Part shown: positions 7,445-16,735 of the stretch, one piece after another | How the letters are laid out: each line of letters starts with the position of its first letter | Position numbering within the stretch: the first letter of the stretch is position 1 | From: VBAS01 sp964581455 | GTDB lineage: Bacteria; Bacteroidota; Bacteroidia; Chitinophagales; Chitinophagaceae | Reading direction: 5' to 3' | DNA: 64,000 bases | Assembly (NCBI GenBank): GCA_964581455.1 | Contig: CAZOOT010000002.1 | Location: forward strand, 1-64,000 | Notes under the pieces: generated by a model | The model's database searches: none | The model's input: the letters and a program-made list of their open reading frames with translations, nothing else | Told to the model about the DNA's origin: nothing | Program-made: the position numbers and the translations under genes

Positions 7445-9163
7445 TTAATGTGAATCCCGGGTTACTTCACTTCCTGAGCTGCCCTGAAGAAAATCCAGGT
7501 CAGCACCTTTATCTGCCTGCATTACATGTTTAATGTACAAACTTACATATCCTCTTTTGACAGGAGGTTTTGGCGGCGTCCAGGCTGCCCTTCTTTTTTC
7601 CAGCTCTTCATCACTGACATCTAAATGTAATTTTCTTTTTATTACATCCAGTTCAATCATGTCCCCATTTTGTACCAATGCAAGATTTCCGCCAATGGCT
7701 GATTCGGGAGAAACATGAAGTACGGCAGTTCCGTAAGCTGTTCCGCTCATTCTTCCATCAGAGATTCTTACCATGTCTTTTATTCCCTTCTCAAGAATTT
7801 TTTTAGGCAGGGCCATATTACCAACTTCTGCCATTCCGGGATAGCCAACCGGTCCCACATATTTCAATACCATTACACAGCTTTCATCTATATCCAGGTT
7901 TGGGTCGTCAATTCTTGCATGATAGTCTTCAATACTTTCAAATACTACTGCTCGGCCCTTATGCTGCATTAATGCAGGAGTAGCGGCTGAAGGCTTTATT
8001 ACGGCACCATTGATTGCCAGGTTTCCTTTGACTACTACACATCCGGCTTCATGGATCAACGGGTTTTGATAAGTAGCAATTACTTCTTCATTATAACATT
8101 CAGTGTATCCCTTGATATTTTCTTCATGATTTTTTCCGGTAACCGTAATTACATTTTTATGTAAATGATCTTTAAGCTGATTTAAAATAACCGGTAATCC
8201 GCCGGCATAATAAAAATCTTCCATTAAGAACTTTCCAGATGGCATCAGGTTCAACAGCAATGGAATTTTACTTCCCAGTTTGTCAAAGTCATCCAGGTTC
8301 AATTCAACACCGATCCTTCCGGCTATAGCAATTAAATGAATTAAAAAATTAGAGGATCCACCTACTGCAGCATTTACTTTTATTGAATTTTCAAAAGCTT
8401 CCCTGGTAAGTATCTTATCAATTGTCAGGTCCTCTTTCACCATTTCAACAATTCGCCGTCCACTCAGTCTTGCCATTACTTTTTTTCTTGAATCGGCAGC
8501 AGGTATGGCAGCGGCGCCACTTAGTGTCAGCCCCAATGATTCTACCATACATGCCATAGTTGAGGCGGTACCCATCGTCATACAATGCCCGATGCTCCGG
8601 CTCATACAACTTTCTGCAAACTCGCATTCTTCCTGTGTCATCTTTCCGGTCTTCATGTCTTCATCAAATTTCCAGACATGAGTGCCCGATCCAATATCAG
8701 TACCTCTGTATTTTCCATTCAGCATCGGACCTCCGGGTACTACAATGGTGGGTAGTCCTACACTGGCAGCACCCATAACGGTTGAGGGAGTTGTTTTATC
8801 ACAGCCAGTCAATAGCACAACACCGTCAATCGGATTTCCACGGATGGATTCTTCTGTATCCATACTGGCAAGATTTCGAAACAACATGGCTGTTGGTTTC
8901 AGCAAAGTTTCTCCCAAACTCATTATTGGAAACTCAACAGGAAACCCTCCGGCTTCCAGCACTCCTTTCTTTACAGCTTCAGCATGATCCCGAAAATGTG
9001 CATTGCAAGGTGTCAGTTCGCTGAATGTATTACAGATTCCGATAACAGGACGGCCATCAAACATGTCGTTTGGCATTCCCTGGTTCTTCATCCAGCTTCT
9101 GTAAATGATTCCGTCTTTATCTTTTCTGCCAAACCAATCATGGCTTCTGAGTTTTTTTTTCAT
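7445..9163 (-). CDS. IlvD/Edd-family aldonate (pentonate) dehydratase
   Basis: A 572-residue cytoplasmic Fe-S dehydratase converting an aldonate to its 2-keto-3-deoxy acid. Three Cys sit at 53 (TPCNAH), 121 (GCDKTTPS) and 194 (GHCMTMGTAS). From memory, their spacings of 68 and 73 residues match the 2Fe-2S ligands of structurally known L-arabinonate/D-xylonate dehydratases. The Asp-Lys after Cys121 are the usual Mg2+ and carbamylated-Lys positions. Dihydroxy-acid dehydratase (branched-chain amino acids) and 6-phosphogluconate dehydratase are less likely, because the neighbours are lactonase, FAH dehydratase and aldonate permeases. The gene has its own upstream region, separated from susD by a terminator. 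A TAAATTTG -7-like element lies just before the ATG. D-xylonate or L-arabinonate is the expected substrate given the xylan locus nearby. Confidence 0.88.
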   Translation of the reverse strand: MKKKLRSHDWFGRKDKDGIIYRSWMKNQGMPNDMFDGRPVIGICNTFSELTPCNAHFRDHAEAVKKGVLEAGGFPVEFPIMSLGETLLKPTAMLFRNLASMDTEESIRGNPIDGVVLLTGCDKTTPSTVMGAASVGLPTIVVPGGPMLNGKYRGTDIGSGTHVWKFDEDMKTGKMTQEECEFAESCMSRSIGHCMTMGTASTMACMVESLGLTLSGAAAIPAADSRKKVMARLSGRRIVEMVKEDLTIDKILTREAFENSIKVNAAVGGSSNFLIHLIAIAGRIGVELNLDDFDKLGSKIPLLLNLMPSGKFLMEDFYYAGGLPVILNQLKDHLHKNVITVTGKNHEENIKGYTECYNEEVIATYQNPLIHEAGCVVVKGNLAINGAVIKPSAATPALMQHKGRAVVFESIEDYHARIDDPNLDIDESCVMVLKYVGPVGYPGMAEVGNMALPKKILEKGIKDMVRISDGRMSGTAYGTAVLHVSPESAIGGNLALVQNGDMIELDVIKRKLHLDVSDEELEKRRAAWTPPKPPVKRGYVSLYIKHVMQADKGADLDFLQGSSGSEVTRDSH

Positions 9164-9257
9164 TTCATTTCAAATTTACAATTCAATAGACTAAATGAAT
9201 CTATTTGTTTATTGAAAATCCTGAATTGAATAAATTCAGTTTATTATTTATGGTTTT
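9164..9257 (-). promoter_or_regulatory. Probable promoter/operator region of the aldonate dehydratase operon
   Basis: A TAAATTTG (minus strand) lies next to the dehydratase start and matches the Bacteroidota -7 consensus TANNTTTG; a clear -33 TTG box is not certain. Two dyads lie upstream: CTGAATT-GAATA-AATTCAG (9221-9239, perfect 7-bp arms) and AATAGA/TCTATT around 9187-9206. They are candidate binding sites for a regulator of the sugar-acid genes. The prediction rests on motifs only. Confidence 0.4.
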
Positions 9258-9293
9258 AATAAAAAAGACCCGATGTAAAAACATAAGGTCTTT
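9258..9293 (-). terminator. Intrinsic terminator after the sugar-acid susD gene
   Basis: Read on the minus strand, AAAGACC (9293-9287) pairs with GGTCTTT (9270-9264). An inner ATGT/ACAT pairing extends the stem, and a run of six Ts ends at 9261. It lies 40 bases after the susD stop, so it should end or attenuate the susC-susD transcript ahead of the dehydratase genes. Confidence 0.75.
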
Positions 9294-9333
9294 CATGAGA
9301 ATTCAAACTAACTGCTGATGCTTACTGTTTTTA

Positions 9334-10860
9334 CTATTTATCCCACCAAACCTTTGTGTCAAGTTTATCTGCTCCCTGTGCTGCAATTGCAGCATTTACA
9401 TTTTCAGTGTTCACAGATATTTCTGATGTGGGATAAGTCAATCTTCTTATAAAGGTTCCGGAAGGTATATCAGCAGTTGGATATGGATTTGGTGCCAATG
9501 CAGGGAATCCGCTCCTTCTGAAATTTGCAAATGCTTCCGGTCCGTTTAAAAATGATGCGATCCAATACTGTGTGTTGATCTGTTGCAGCGCTGATGAAGA
9601 ATTGAATGGGTTAGCATTAAGGTATGCTGTAATATCTCCTGCCGCAACTGTACAACCAACATCATAACTGGCCATTTGTTGCATGTGCAGCGTTACGCCG
9701 GCATTATAATATGCATCAACGGTGCCTGAAGAGATCCAGCCTCTATGTCTTGCTTCAGCAAGTAATAATTGTGTTTGGGCTGCTGTAACAAAAAATGCAG
9801 GGGAAGCAGTTTTAATAATTCTTCTGCGATCTGCCTGGCTATAACTGTAAAAACTTCCAATGCCATCTGCAGTTGCAGAAGCAACAATAGTTCCATTGTC
9901 TTTTCCCATAGGCATTCCAATTTGTACGGAAGCACTGGTATTGCCATTTGCAACAGTTTGTGTGGGGCCGGAAGTAGCGCCGACATAACGAATGGCGATG
10001 GCAGATAATCTTGGATCATTTGTATTTTTCAACTGATCAACAAAAGGTTTTGTCAGGTAAAAATTTGCGGCTTCAGTTCCATTCAATGTGTTGCCAATCG
10101 GATGCATATAGTTTGCATCATGTCTCATCATTGCGTTTTCTGCATTGGCAGTCATTACGCCTCCGGCAAATGCGGCCTGAACAGTTGCCTGTGCTTTTGT
10201 TGCATCTGCTTTACTAAGCCGCATGCCCGCTCTCAGCAATAATGAGTAGGCAAATTTTTTCCAATTGGAAATATTTCCGGCATAAAGAATGTCTGATGAT
10301 TCAATTGCACCTGACGCATTCAATGCTGTTGCCGCCTCAGTTAGTTCCTGAATTAATTTTGTATAAATGTTTTGTTGTGCATCATATTTTGGAAAAAACA
10401 CCTGGTTTGAATATCCGTTTCCTGCTTCAGAAAATGGAATATTTCCGTATGTATCTGTCAAAACCATAAACGCATATGCTTCAAAAATCCGGGCCATATG
10501 ATAGAGGTTGCTTCTTGCAGCCACACTTTTTGTTCTTACTATCACATCATGTGTATTCTTAATTACATTTTGATAATAAGCTGCCCATAAAGGAGCTAAA
10601 AGACTACGGTTGTCCTGGTTAAAATTTGCACCGGCCAATACACCTCCGTTTGGAGAAATAATCTGCTGCACGACACCAATTTCATAAATCAATGTGCCAA
10701 CAGGAAATGATGCATTGAGGATTGCATTGTTTAATAAAAAAACAGGATCTACAGAAGTAGGGCTGGTTCTGTTTACGTTTAAGTCACTTAACCCCTTATC
10801 ACAGGAATTAAAGACTGTTAATAGAACTGCCAGCAGGCTATAATTAATTATTTTTTTCAT
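9334..10860 (-). CDS. susD: SusD-like outer-membrane glycan-binding lipoprotein (SusD-like_2 type)
   Basis: A 508-residue surface lipoprotein. The signal peptide ends in the lipobox FNSC, with Cys at about residue 20, followed by an acidic-rich stretch DKGLSDLNVNRTSP. The alpha-helical TPR-like repeats of the family follow, for example LLLRAGMRLSKADATKAQ (about 210-227). The length and the N-terminal DLNVN pattern fit the SusD-like_2 group. It should bind substrate above the SusC channel encoded 11 bases upstream. Because the following genes handle sugar acids, the ligand may be an aldonate-bearing or oxidised oligosaccharide rather than plain xylan. That is an inference from neighbours. Confidence 0.93.
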   Translation of the reverse strand: MKKIINYSLLAVLLTVFNSCDKGLSDLNVNRTSPTSVDPVFLLNNAILNASFPVGTLIYEIGVVQQIISPNGGVLAGANFNQDNRSLLAPLWAAYYQNVIKNTHDVIVRTKSVAARSNLYHMARIFEAYAFMVLTDTYGNIPFSEAGNGYSNQVFFPKYDAQQNIYTKLIQELTEAATALNASGAIESSDILYAGNISNWKKFAYSLLLRAGMRLSKADATKAQATVQAAFAGGVMTANAENAMMRHDANYMHPIGNTLNGTEAANFYLTKPFVDQLKNTNDPRLSAIAIRYVGATSGPTQTVANGNTSASVQIGMPMGKDNGTIVASATADGIGSFYSYSQADRRRIIKTASPAFFVTAAQTQLLLAEARHRGWISSGTVDAYYNAGVTLHMQQMASYDVGCTVAAGDITAYLNANPFNSSSALQQINTQYWIASFLNGPEAFANFRRSGFPALAPNPYPTADIPSGTFIRRLTYPTSEISVNTENVNAAIAAQGADKLDTKVWWDK

Positions 10861-10871
10861 GATTCTTTGTG

Positions 10872-13800
10872 TTAAAATTTAATGTTTAAATTCAAACCAA
10901 TACCCCTGGTTGTTGGAAGACCGGGTGATTCTAATCCCACAAGGTTATCAGATCCGTAACCAAAAGATTCCGGATCTATATTGTCAACCCATTTTTTAAG
11001 GATGGCAATATTGTTTGCTACAAAATCCAGTTTTAAACCTTTGATGGGCCATTTGGCCGGAACAAATTTTGTGAAATCATATCCGATAGCTGCCTGGCGC
11101 AGTTTCCAGTAACCTCCATTATAAACAACTGCTTCAACAAGCGCCTGTGAGCGGAGATGCTCCCAATATGTCTGAACCGGGGCAACAGCAGTATTTACTC
11201 CACCTGTAAGATTTACACCTTTGCCAGTTACTCCTCCCTGTCTTCCTTCCAGTGTCATTTTATGCAAACCATGACGTACTGCATTAAAGTTCGTACCGGA
11301 AAGCATTTTGTTACCCAATTTGTAATCAATTAAAAAAGAAAAACTGACACCTTTATAATTAAATGCATTCAGAAATCCTCCAATCCATTTTGGTAAAGCA
11401 CTTCCAAACAATACAAGATCAGGAGTACGCTGAGGTAAACCATTGGCAAGGAAAATTCTTTCTCCTTTGGCTGTTCTGTTATAACCAAACCCTGCTATTT
11501 GTCCCATTTCCTGCCCTACCACATGTCTTACTTCACCATTAAACACATGGGTACCCAAGGTTATTCTTTCTCCCGGGTTGCTGGTGATGATACTTAAGAC
11601 TTTTGTTTTATTATAAGATGTGTTTGCTGTAAACTCCCATGAAAAATTGCTGGTTCGTACAGGAATAACATTTAGTAACATCTCAAAACCAAGATTACGG
11701 CTTTCACCGCTGTTGATCCTGGTATTTACAAAGCCAGATGCATTTGAAATCTGAACCTGAACGATCTGATCGCTGGTTATTTTTCTGTATGCTGCAAAAT
11801 CCACATTTACTCTGTTTTTAAACATTCTTAATTCTAAACCAATTTCAGTTTCAGCTACCCTGCTTGGTTTCAGGTTTGGATTAGGAACCGTAGTTCCGGA
11901 ACCACCAATCGGAACTGATGTTCCGGAAGGGTTGTTGATCAGGTTTGCACTGATATTATAAAACAGCTGATCAGAAAAAGGTGATACATCACCATCACTT
12001 CCCACTTCAGCATATCCGATTCTTAGTTTTCCAAAGGATAACCAGGATATATTTTTAAGTGTTTCCGTAAATACATATGCACCGGAAACAGATGGATATA
12101 ATATACTCCTGTTAGCTGGTGATAAAGTAGAGAACCAGTCATTCCTGACAGTTCCGTTTAAATAAAAAGTTTTATTCCAGGATACTTCACCGGATCCGTA
12201 TAGAGAATTTACACCCTGCTGAGATAAAGAATACAGGGGATCTTTTGCTCTTCCGTTTTGAACAGTATATAATCCGCGAATAACAAAATCAGTTACCTGC
12301 ACACTATTCAGGTCAGAACGTCTGCGCATTTGATTTCCTCCACCGGTAAGTGTAGCACTGAAATCACCAAATTCCTTATTGGCAGAAACCAGGAAGTCCA
12401 TATTGGTTTCTCTGAACCGGCGGGAGTCCTGGGTATACAATCCATTTACAAAACCAGCCGGAGCAGCAGGCCTTGAAGCATGTCCTGTTGGAAAATTATT
12501 ATAATCTTCATCACGTGACCAGTAATCCTGGCCAACCCTTCCCTGTACAAAAATCCATGGCAGGATATTATACTTAACCGAAACATTTCCAAAAATCCTG
12601 TCTCTGCGAACATTATGAAATTGCTCAGCCAAAACCCAGTAAGGATTAGTGCGGTTCATAAAACGTGAATAGATATATTCATTTCCCTGGGCATTGTATT
12701 TATTTTCATTCAATACAGTTAATGGCATTGAATTGGCAAGGGCCATTATTGTAGTTGGAATTGAATTATCCTGGTTAGCAATGTTGGGTGGGTTTTTGTT
12801 CAATTCGTTTGTGTAATTAATATTTCCGCTGAAGCTGAATTTATCTGAAAGATCATAACTAAATCCAAGGTTGAATGTTTTACGATTGAAAGTGTTATTA
12901 GGAATAACTCCTTTGTTCTCCACATTACTCATGGAAAAATGTAATCCGCCTTTTTCTCCGGCAGCAGATAGTGTTACAGTGTTGGCAAGATTCTGTCCAT
13001 TTCTGTAAAACTCTTTAATACGACTGGATTGAGGTACATATGGAACTGTAAGATTATTGAACAGGATATGTGTCATTCCCGGGGCAAATTTTTCACCAAA
13101 AGACCACTGGCCTGAAGTAGGATTAGGAGTCAATGGCCTTATACCGTTTTCTCCCTGCCCGTATTCTTTTTGGTAATCAGTAAAGTCCAGCGGAGTTTCA
13201 CTTGTATAGTTCATATTATATGAAACGCCAATTCCTTTTGCCCTGCCTTTTGTTTTGGTTGTGATCATAATGACACCATCCTTTGCACGGGAACCATATA
13301 AGGCGGCTGCAGGCGCACCTTTCAATACTGTCATGCTTTCAATATCATCAGGGTTGATGCTGGATAATCCATCTCCTCCATCAGACGTAACTCCTCCGCC
13401 TCTTAGTGCAATTGCATTATCATTTCCTACTGCACCCGAAGCAGAAGTGTTTACTCCGAAATTGGTATTGTCAATAGGAACACCGTTGATAACAATTAAA
13501 GGATTGTTCTGCCCTGCAATGGATGATTGTCCGCGAATACGGATTTTTGAAGTTCCACCAGGGCCCGTACCAAGCGAAGAAATATTAACCCCGGCCACTT
13601 TCCCCTGCAATGCATTCATCAGATTCGGTGTCCGGTTAATAGTAAGTTCTTCAGCTTTTACATTAGTGGTAGAGTATCCCAATCCTCTTGCCTGTTTATT
13701 GATACCTAATGCAGTAATCACAACTTCTTCCATACTCTGGATGGTTTTGGGTAAAACGATATTTACCTCTGTGCGACCCCGAACAGGCATTTCCGTTGTG

Positions 13801-14057
13801 ATAAATCCTACGGAACTAAAAATTAAAACTGATTGTGATCCTGCGTTGACCGTATATTGGCCAGCTGCATCAGTAGTTGTACCGGTGGAAGTTCCCTTTA
13901 CGGTAACTGAAATGCCGGAGAGTTTATTCCCGCTTTCATCCGACACAGTACCGGAAACTGTTTGTGCATTGGCAAAGCTGATAAAGCAAATGAGAAATAC
14001 TGTAAACAGCAGTTTGATCAAACCCGGACGGAAGCCCGGCTTTACATTTTCTTTCAT
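10872..14057 (-). CDS. susC: SusC/RagA-type TonB-dependent outer-membrane transporter
   Basis: A 1061-residue outer-membrane channel. After a signal peptide ending near residue 32 (SFANAQ) comes a carboxypeptidase-D-like regulatory domain (about 33-110, VSGTVSDESGNKLSGISVTVKG). The plug domain follows (about 120-240, with VIINGVPID-like and SMTVLKGAPAAALYGSRAKDG motifs), then a beta-barrel ending in an aromatic residue (NIKF). It works with the downstream SusD protein to import a ligand using TonB energy. There is no N-terminal DUF4974-like extension, so no anti-sigma signalling is evident. It is transcribed divergently from the AraC regulator at 14286, which is the best candidate for its control. 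Confidence 0.95.
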   Translation of the reverse strand: MKENVKPGFRPGLIKLLFTVFLICFISFANAQTVSGTVSDESGNKLSGISVTVKGTSTGTTTDAAGQYTVNAGSQSVLIFSSVGFITTEMPVRGRTEVNIVLPKTIQSMEEVVITALGINKQARGLGYSTTNVKAEELTINRTPNLMNALQGKVAGVNISSLGTGPGGTSKIRIRGQSSIAGQNNPLIVINGVPIDNTNFGVNTSASGAVGNDNAIALRGGGVTSDGGDGLSSINPDDIESMTVLKGAPAAALYGSRAKDGVIMITTKTKGRAKGIGVSYNMNYTSETPLDFTDYQKEYGQGENGIRPLTPNPTSGQWSFGEKFAPGMTHILFNNLTVPYVPQSSRIKEFYRNGQNLANTVTLSAAGEKGGLHFSMSNVENKGVIPNNTFNRKTFNLGFSYDLSDKFSFSGNINYTNELNKNPPNIANQDNSIPTTIMALANSMPLTVLNENKYNAQGNEYIYSRFMNRTNPYWVLAEQFHNVRRDRIFGNVSVKYNILPWIFVQGRVGQDYWSRDEDYNNFPTGHASRPAAPAGFVNGLYTQDSRRFRETNMDFLVSANKEFGDFSATLTGGGNQMRRRSDLNSVQVTDFVIRGLYTVQNGRAKDPLYSLSQQGVNSLYGSGEVSWNKTFYLNGTVRNDWFSTLSPANRSILYPSVSGAYVFTETLKNISWLSFGKLRIGYAEVGSDGDVSPFSDQLFYNISANLINNPSGTSVPIGGSGTTVPNPNLKPSRVAETEIGLELRMFKNRVNVDFAAYRKITSDQIVQVQISNASGFVNTRINSGESRNLGFEMLLNVIPVRTSNFSWEFTANTSYNKTKVLSIITSNPGERITLGTHVFNGEVRHVVGQEMGQIAGFGYNRTAKGERIFLANGLPQRTPDLVLFGSALPKWIGGFLNAFNYKGVSFSFLIDYKLGNKMLSGTNFNAVRHGLHKMTLEGRQGGVTGKGVNLTGGVNTAVAPVQTYWEHLRSQALVEAVVYNGGYWKLRQAAIGYDFTKFVPAKWPIKGLKLDFVANNIAILKKWVDNIDPESFGYGSDNLVGLESPGLPTTRGIGLNLNIKF

Positions 14058-14285
14058 AATAAGCAGTTTGTTTAGATGACATAATAAAGATCAGACTCAT
14101 ACATTATGTAAGCAGCAGACCTTTGATTTTAAAACAAAGTATTCACTGTTTGAAACAATAACTTCCAATATTGTACAGCGATGAATTTTGTACAGCTTGG
14201 ATGGGATAAATTCCCTTTCTTTATAAAGATGATTTTGAGGCTACAGCCAGCAATTTGCGGATTTTTAAAAATCACAGAAACCTGC
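14058..14285. promoter_or_regulatory. Divergent regulatory region between susC and the AraC-family gene
   Basis: This 228-base spacer separates the two sugar-acid operons. An exact 9-base direct repeat TTGTACAGC occurs at 14171-14179 and 14188-14196, 17 bases start to start. That is the tandem half-site layout expected for AraC-family regulators. A small dyad TGTTT-G-AAACA lies at about 14147-14157. An open frame continues upstream of the chosen AraC start to 14181 and would overlap these repeats, which supports the later start. Confidence 0.45.
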
Positions 14286-15173
14286 ATGAACCAATTTTTT
14301 TTTCAGGAGGGAATTTCGAAGGAGTTGCAACTGTTTCCGCATATAAAGGAAATAGGAACCAGGAAGAATACTTCTATTCAACTGAACTCATTACCGGAAT
14401 CATGCACTGACAATATCCGTATCTATTATATTATCGAAGGAAAATTTGAATGGAATATCCAGGATCAGCAGCACTTGCTTTATCCGGGTGATGTTGCTAT
14501 GATCCTGCCTGGCCAGAATTTCGGATGTGAAAAAGGTTTTCTGGAAATTGGTTGTCTCTCCTGGATGCATATTCAATTAGATAGGTTGGAGAAAGGAAAA
14601 ATGATTCCAGGTAAATGGAGCAATTTATCAGAAAATGAAAGCCAAACAATCGGTAAGATTTTATTATTAAGCAAATCACTGGTTCTTTCCAGGATGCATG
14701 ATGTCGGTCAGATAATCATAAACATTAAAAATGAATTGAATGGATATGAAATTGGTTATGTTACAAGAATAAACCAATTAATTGATGAGCTCTTTATCGT
14801 AGTAACAAGGCAGCTTACAAGGCAGAATAATTCTGGCAGAGATTTTCCAAAAACATTTATGCAACTGGAACAAACACTCCGGCAAAATCTTTCACATCAG
14901 TGGACCGTAGAGGAAATGGCTGCATTGGTTGGCCTCGGTACTACCATGTTTACAGAAAAAGTAAAAAAATATTCCGGGTTTTCCCCATTGAACTACCTGA
15001 TCACAATCCGGATATCTGAAGCGATCAGGTTATTAAAAAGAAATGATTTGAATGTTACAGACATTGCTTTGGATACCGGGTTTTATTCATCGCAGCATTT
15101 TTCCACCACCTTTAAAAAACTAACAGGGTACACACCCAGTGATTTCAGAAAAAAAAATATTTCAAATGAGTAA
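14286..15173 (+). CDS. AraC-family transcriptional regulator
   Basis: A 295-residue regulator with an N-terminal cupin-like ligand-binding domain (about residues 20-115 from this start, including YYIIEGKFEWNI and LYPGDVAMILPGQ). A C-terminal pair of helix-turn-helix motifs covers the last 100 residues: WTVEEMAALVGLGTTMFTEKV, then VTDIALDTGFYSSQHFSTTFK with the family's ending GYTPSDFR. I chose the ATG at 14286 rather than 14181. The extra 35 residues are unlike the family, and the upstream part overlaps tandem repeats that look like binding sites. Its stop overlaps the next gene by eight bases, so it is the first gene of the run up to 25303. It probably senses a sugar acid and controls both that run and the divergent susCD. 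Confidence 0.9.
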   Translation: MNQFFFQEGISKELQLFPHIKEIGTRKNTSIQLNSLPESCTDNIRIYYIIEGKFEWNIQDQQHLLYPGDVAMILPGQNFGCEKGFLEIGCLSWMHIQLDRLEKGKMIPGKWSNLSENESQTIGKILLLSKSLVLSRMHDVGQIIINIKNELNGYEIGYVTRINQLIDELFIVVTRQLTRQNNSGRDFPKTFMQLEQTLRQNLSHQWTVEEMAALVGLGTTMFTEKVKKYSGFSPLNYLITIRISEAIRLLKRNDLNVTDIALDTGFYSSQHFSTTFKKLTGYTPSDFRKKNISNE

Positions 15174-16701
15174 AATCAATTATGACAAAAAAGATTGTGT
15201 GATCACAATTGAACTGGGCACCAATGCTGTCCGGGTTTTTGCATTTGACATCAGCGGCAAACTGATCGGAGCTACCAGGGGCACTTATCCCACTTTTCAT
15301 CCGGCGCCGGATTATAGTGAGCAGGATCCTGAGCAGATCTTCATCACCATGTTATATGTACTTAAAAACTTTCTGACGGAAAAAGTTTTTTCGGAAAAAT
15401 ACAGGGTACTGACAATTTGTTTCAGTGCTTCCATGCACAGTGTATTACCAATTGATAAAAACGGGGCTCCACTTGGCAATGCGATCACCTGGGCAGATAA
15501 CAGGGGAAAAAATGTAGCAAAAGAGCTAAAAGGAATTTCAATGGGAAACAAAATTTATAAAGCAACCGGCACACCGATTCACCCCATGTCACCCCTGATA
15601 AAAATTGCCTGGTTGAAAAACAAGGATAAAGAAAGATTTAAGCAGTCTTTCAAATTTCTTTCTATTAAAAGCTATATCATACAACAACTGACCGGCGAAT
15701 ACCTGATTGACTTAAGTTTAGCATCGGCAACCGGTTTATTTAATATTCATAAATTGAATTGGGATAATGATGCGCTGGCATTTGCAGGGATTAACGCAGG
15801 CAAATTACCCGAACTGGTTTCCGTATTTAATTCTGCAGGTAAACTCAGAAAAGAATACCAGAAATCTCTTGGCCTATCTGCCGACACAAAAATAATGGTA
15901 GGTTCAAGCGATGGCTGTATGGCTGCATTAGGCGCAGGAGTATGGAGTGGTGGAAAAGCAACGATTACTATTGAAGATAGCGGTGCCATGCGTGTAGTTG
16001 GCAAAAAAGTTCTTGAAGATAAAAAGTGCCGTTTCTTTAATTATGTTCTTACTGAAGACTATTATGTATCAGGCGGACCAACCAACAACGGAAGTGTAAT
16101 CTTTGAATGGTTTGCAAAACAATTTGGTGATTTTAAACTTGCATACGATATAGAAAATTGTATGGAGGAGCTGATCAATGATGCATCAAAAGTTTCACCG
16201 GGATCTGACGGTTTACTTTTTTTACCGTATTTGCTGGGAGAAAGAGCCCCGATCTGGAATGCAAATGCAAGAGGCGTTTATTTTGGATTGAACATTAATC
16301 ATGAACAAAAACATTTTGTCAGGGCAACCATAGAAGGAATTTTATATGAAATGTACAGTATCGGAAAAACACTGGAAGAACATCGCAGCATAAAAAGCTT
16401 GTCTGTCAACGGAAGTTTCGCCACCATTCCGTTTTGCTCTCAATTGATCGCAGATATTTTTAATAAGCCTGTTACTGTTGTAAAAAATCTGAACAGCATC
16501 GGCTTGGGTTCCTTTTTAATCAGTGCCACCGATATGGGCATCTATAAAAACCTTGATGAAGCTGCCAGGAGTGTAGAACCGGAAAATACATTTACACCCA
16601 ATAAACAGCATCATGCAGTCTATAAAAAGTATGCAGCCATATTTGAAAAATTAAGCACCAAACTATATGATGAATTTGAATTGATATCAAACCTTCAGTA
16701 A
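15166..16701 (+). CDS. FGGY-family sugar/sugar-acid kinase, gluconokinase-like
   Basis: A 511-residue cytoplasmic kinase of the FGGY family. The N-terminal phosphate motif is IELGTNAVRVFAFD (first 25 residues). GNAITWADNRG (about 105-115), TGTPIHPMSPLIKIAWL (about 133-149) and the C-terminal ATP-site segment GSFATIPFCSQLIADIF are present. The HPMSPL-x-KI-x-W signature is typical of FGGY gluconokinases rather than xylulokinases. It would phosphorylate gluconate or a related aldonate or ketose acid. The ATG at 15166 is preferred over a frame opening at 15139, because the earlier one adds nine residues before the phosphate motif and overlaps the regulator more. It is the only phosphorylating enzyme in the sugar-acid loci. 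Confidence 0.85.
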   Translation: MSKINYDKKDCVITIELGTNAVRVFAFDISGKLIGATRGTYPTFHPAPDYSEQDPEQIFITMLYVLKNFLTEKVFSEKYRVLTICFSASMHSVLPIDKNGAPLGNAITWADNRGKNVAKELKGISMGNKIYKATGTPIHPMSPLIKIAWLKNKDKERFKQSFKFLSIKSYIIQQLTGEYLIDLSLASATGLFNIHKLNWDNDALAFAGINAGKLPELVSVFNSAGKLRKEYQKSLGLSADTKIMVGSSDGCMAALGAGVWSGGKATITIEDSGAMRVVGKKVLEDKKCRFFNYVLTEDYYVSGGPTNNGSVIFEWFAKQFGDFKLAYDIENCMEELINDASKVSPGSDGLLFLPYLLGERAPIWNANARGVYFGLNINHEQKHFVRATIEGILYEMYSIGKTLEEHRSIKSLSVNGSFATIPFCSQLIADIFNKPVTVVKNLNSIGLGSFLISATDMGIYKNLDEAARSVEPENTFTPNKQHHAVYKKYAAIFEKLSTKLYDEFELISNLQ

Positions 16702-16735
16702 TAAATAAATTTCTATTAAAATAAAACACACAAGT

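Noticed and set aside
7445..9163. Dihydroxy-acid dehydratase of branched-chain amino-acid synthesis (IlvD)
   Set aside because: No other branched-chain biosynthesis genes are present; lactonase, FAH dehydratase and aldonate permeases adjoin it, and cysteine spacing fits the pentonate dehydratases.
13255..14079. A long open frame (274 codons) on the plus strand opposite the susC N-terminus
   Set aside because: It lies wholly over the plug-coding region of susC, has no family resemblance and an amino-acid mix typical of antisense translation.
15139..15165. Earlier start for the FGGY kinase
   Set aside because: It would lengthen the overlap with the AraC gene and adds nine residues ahead of the conserved phosphate motif.
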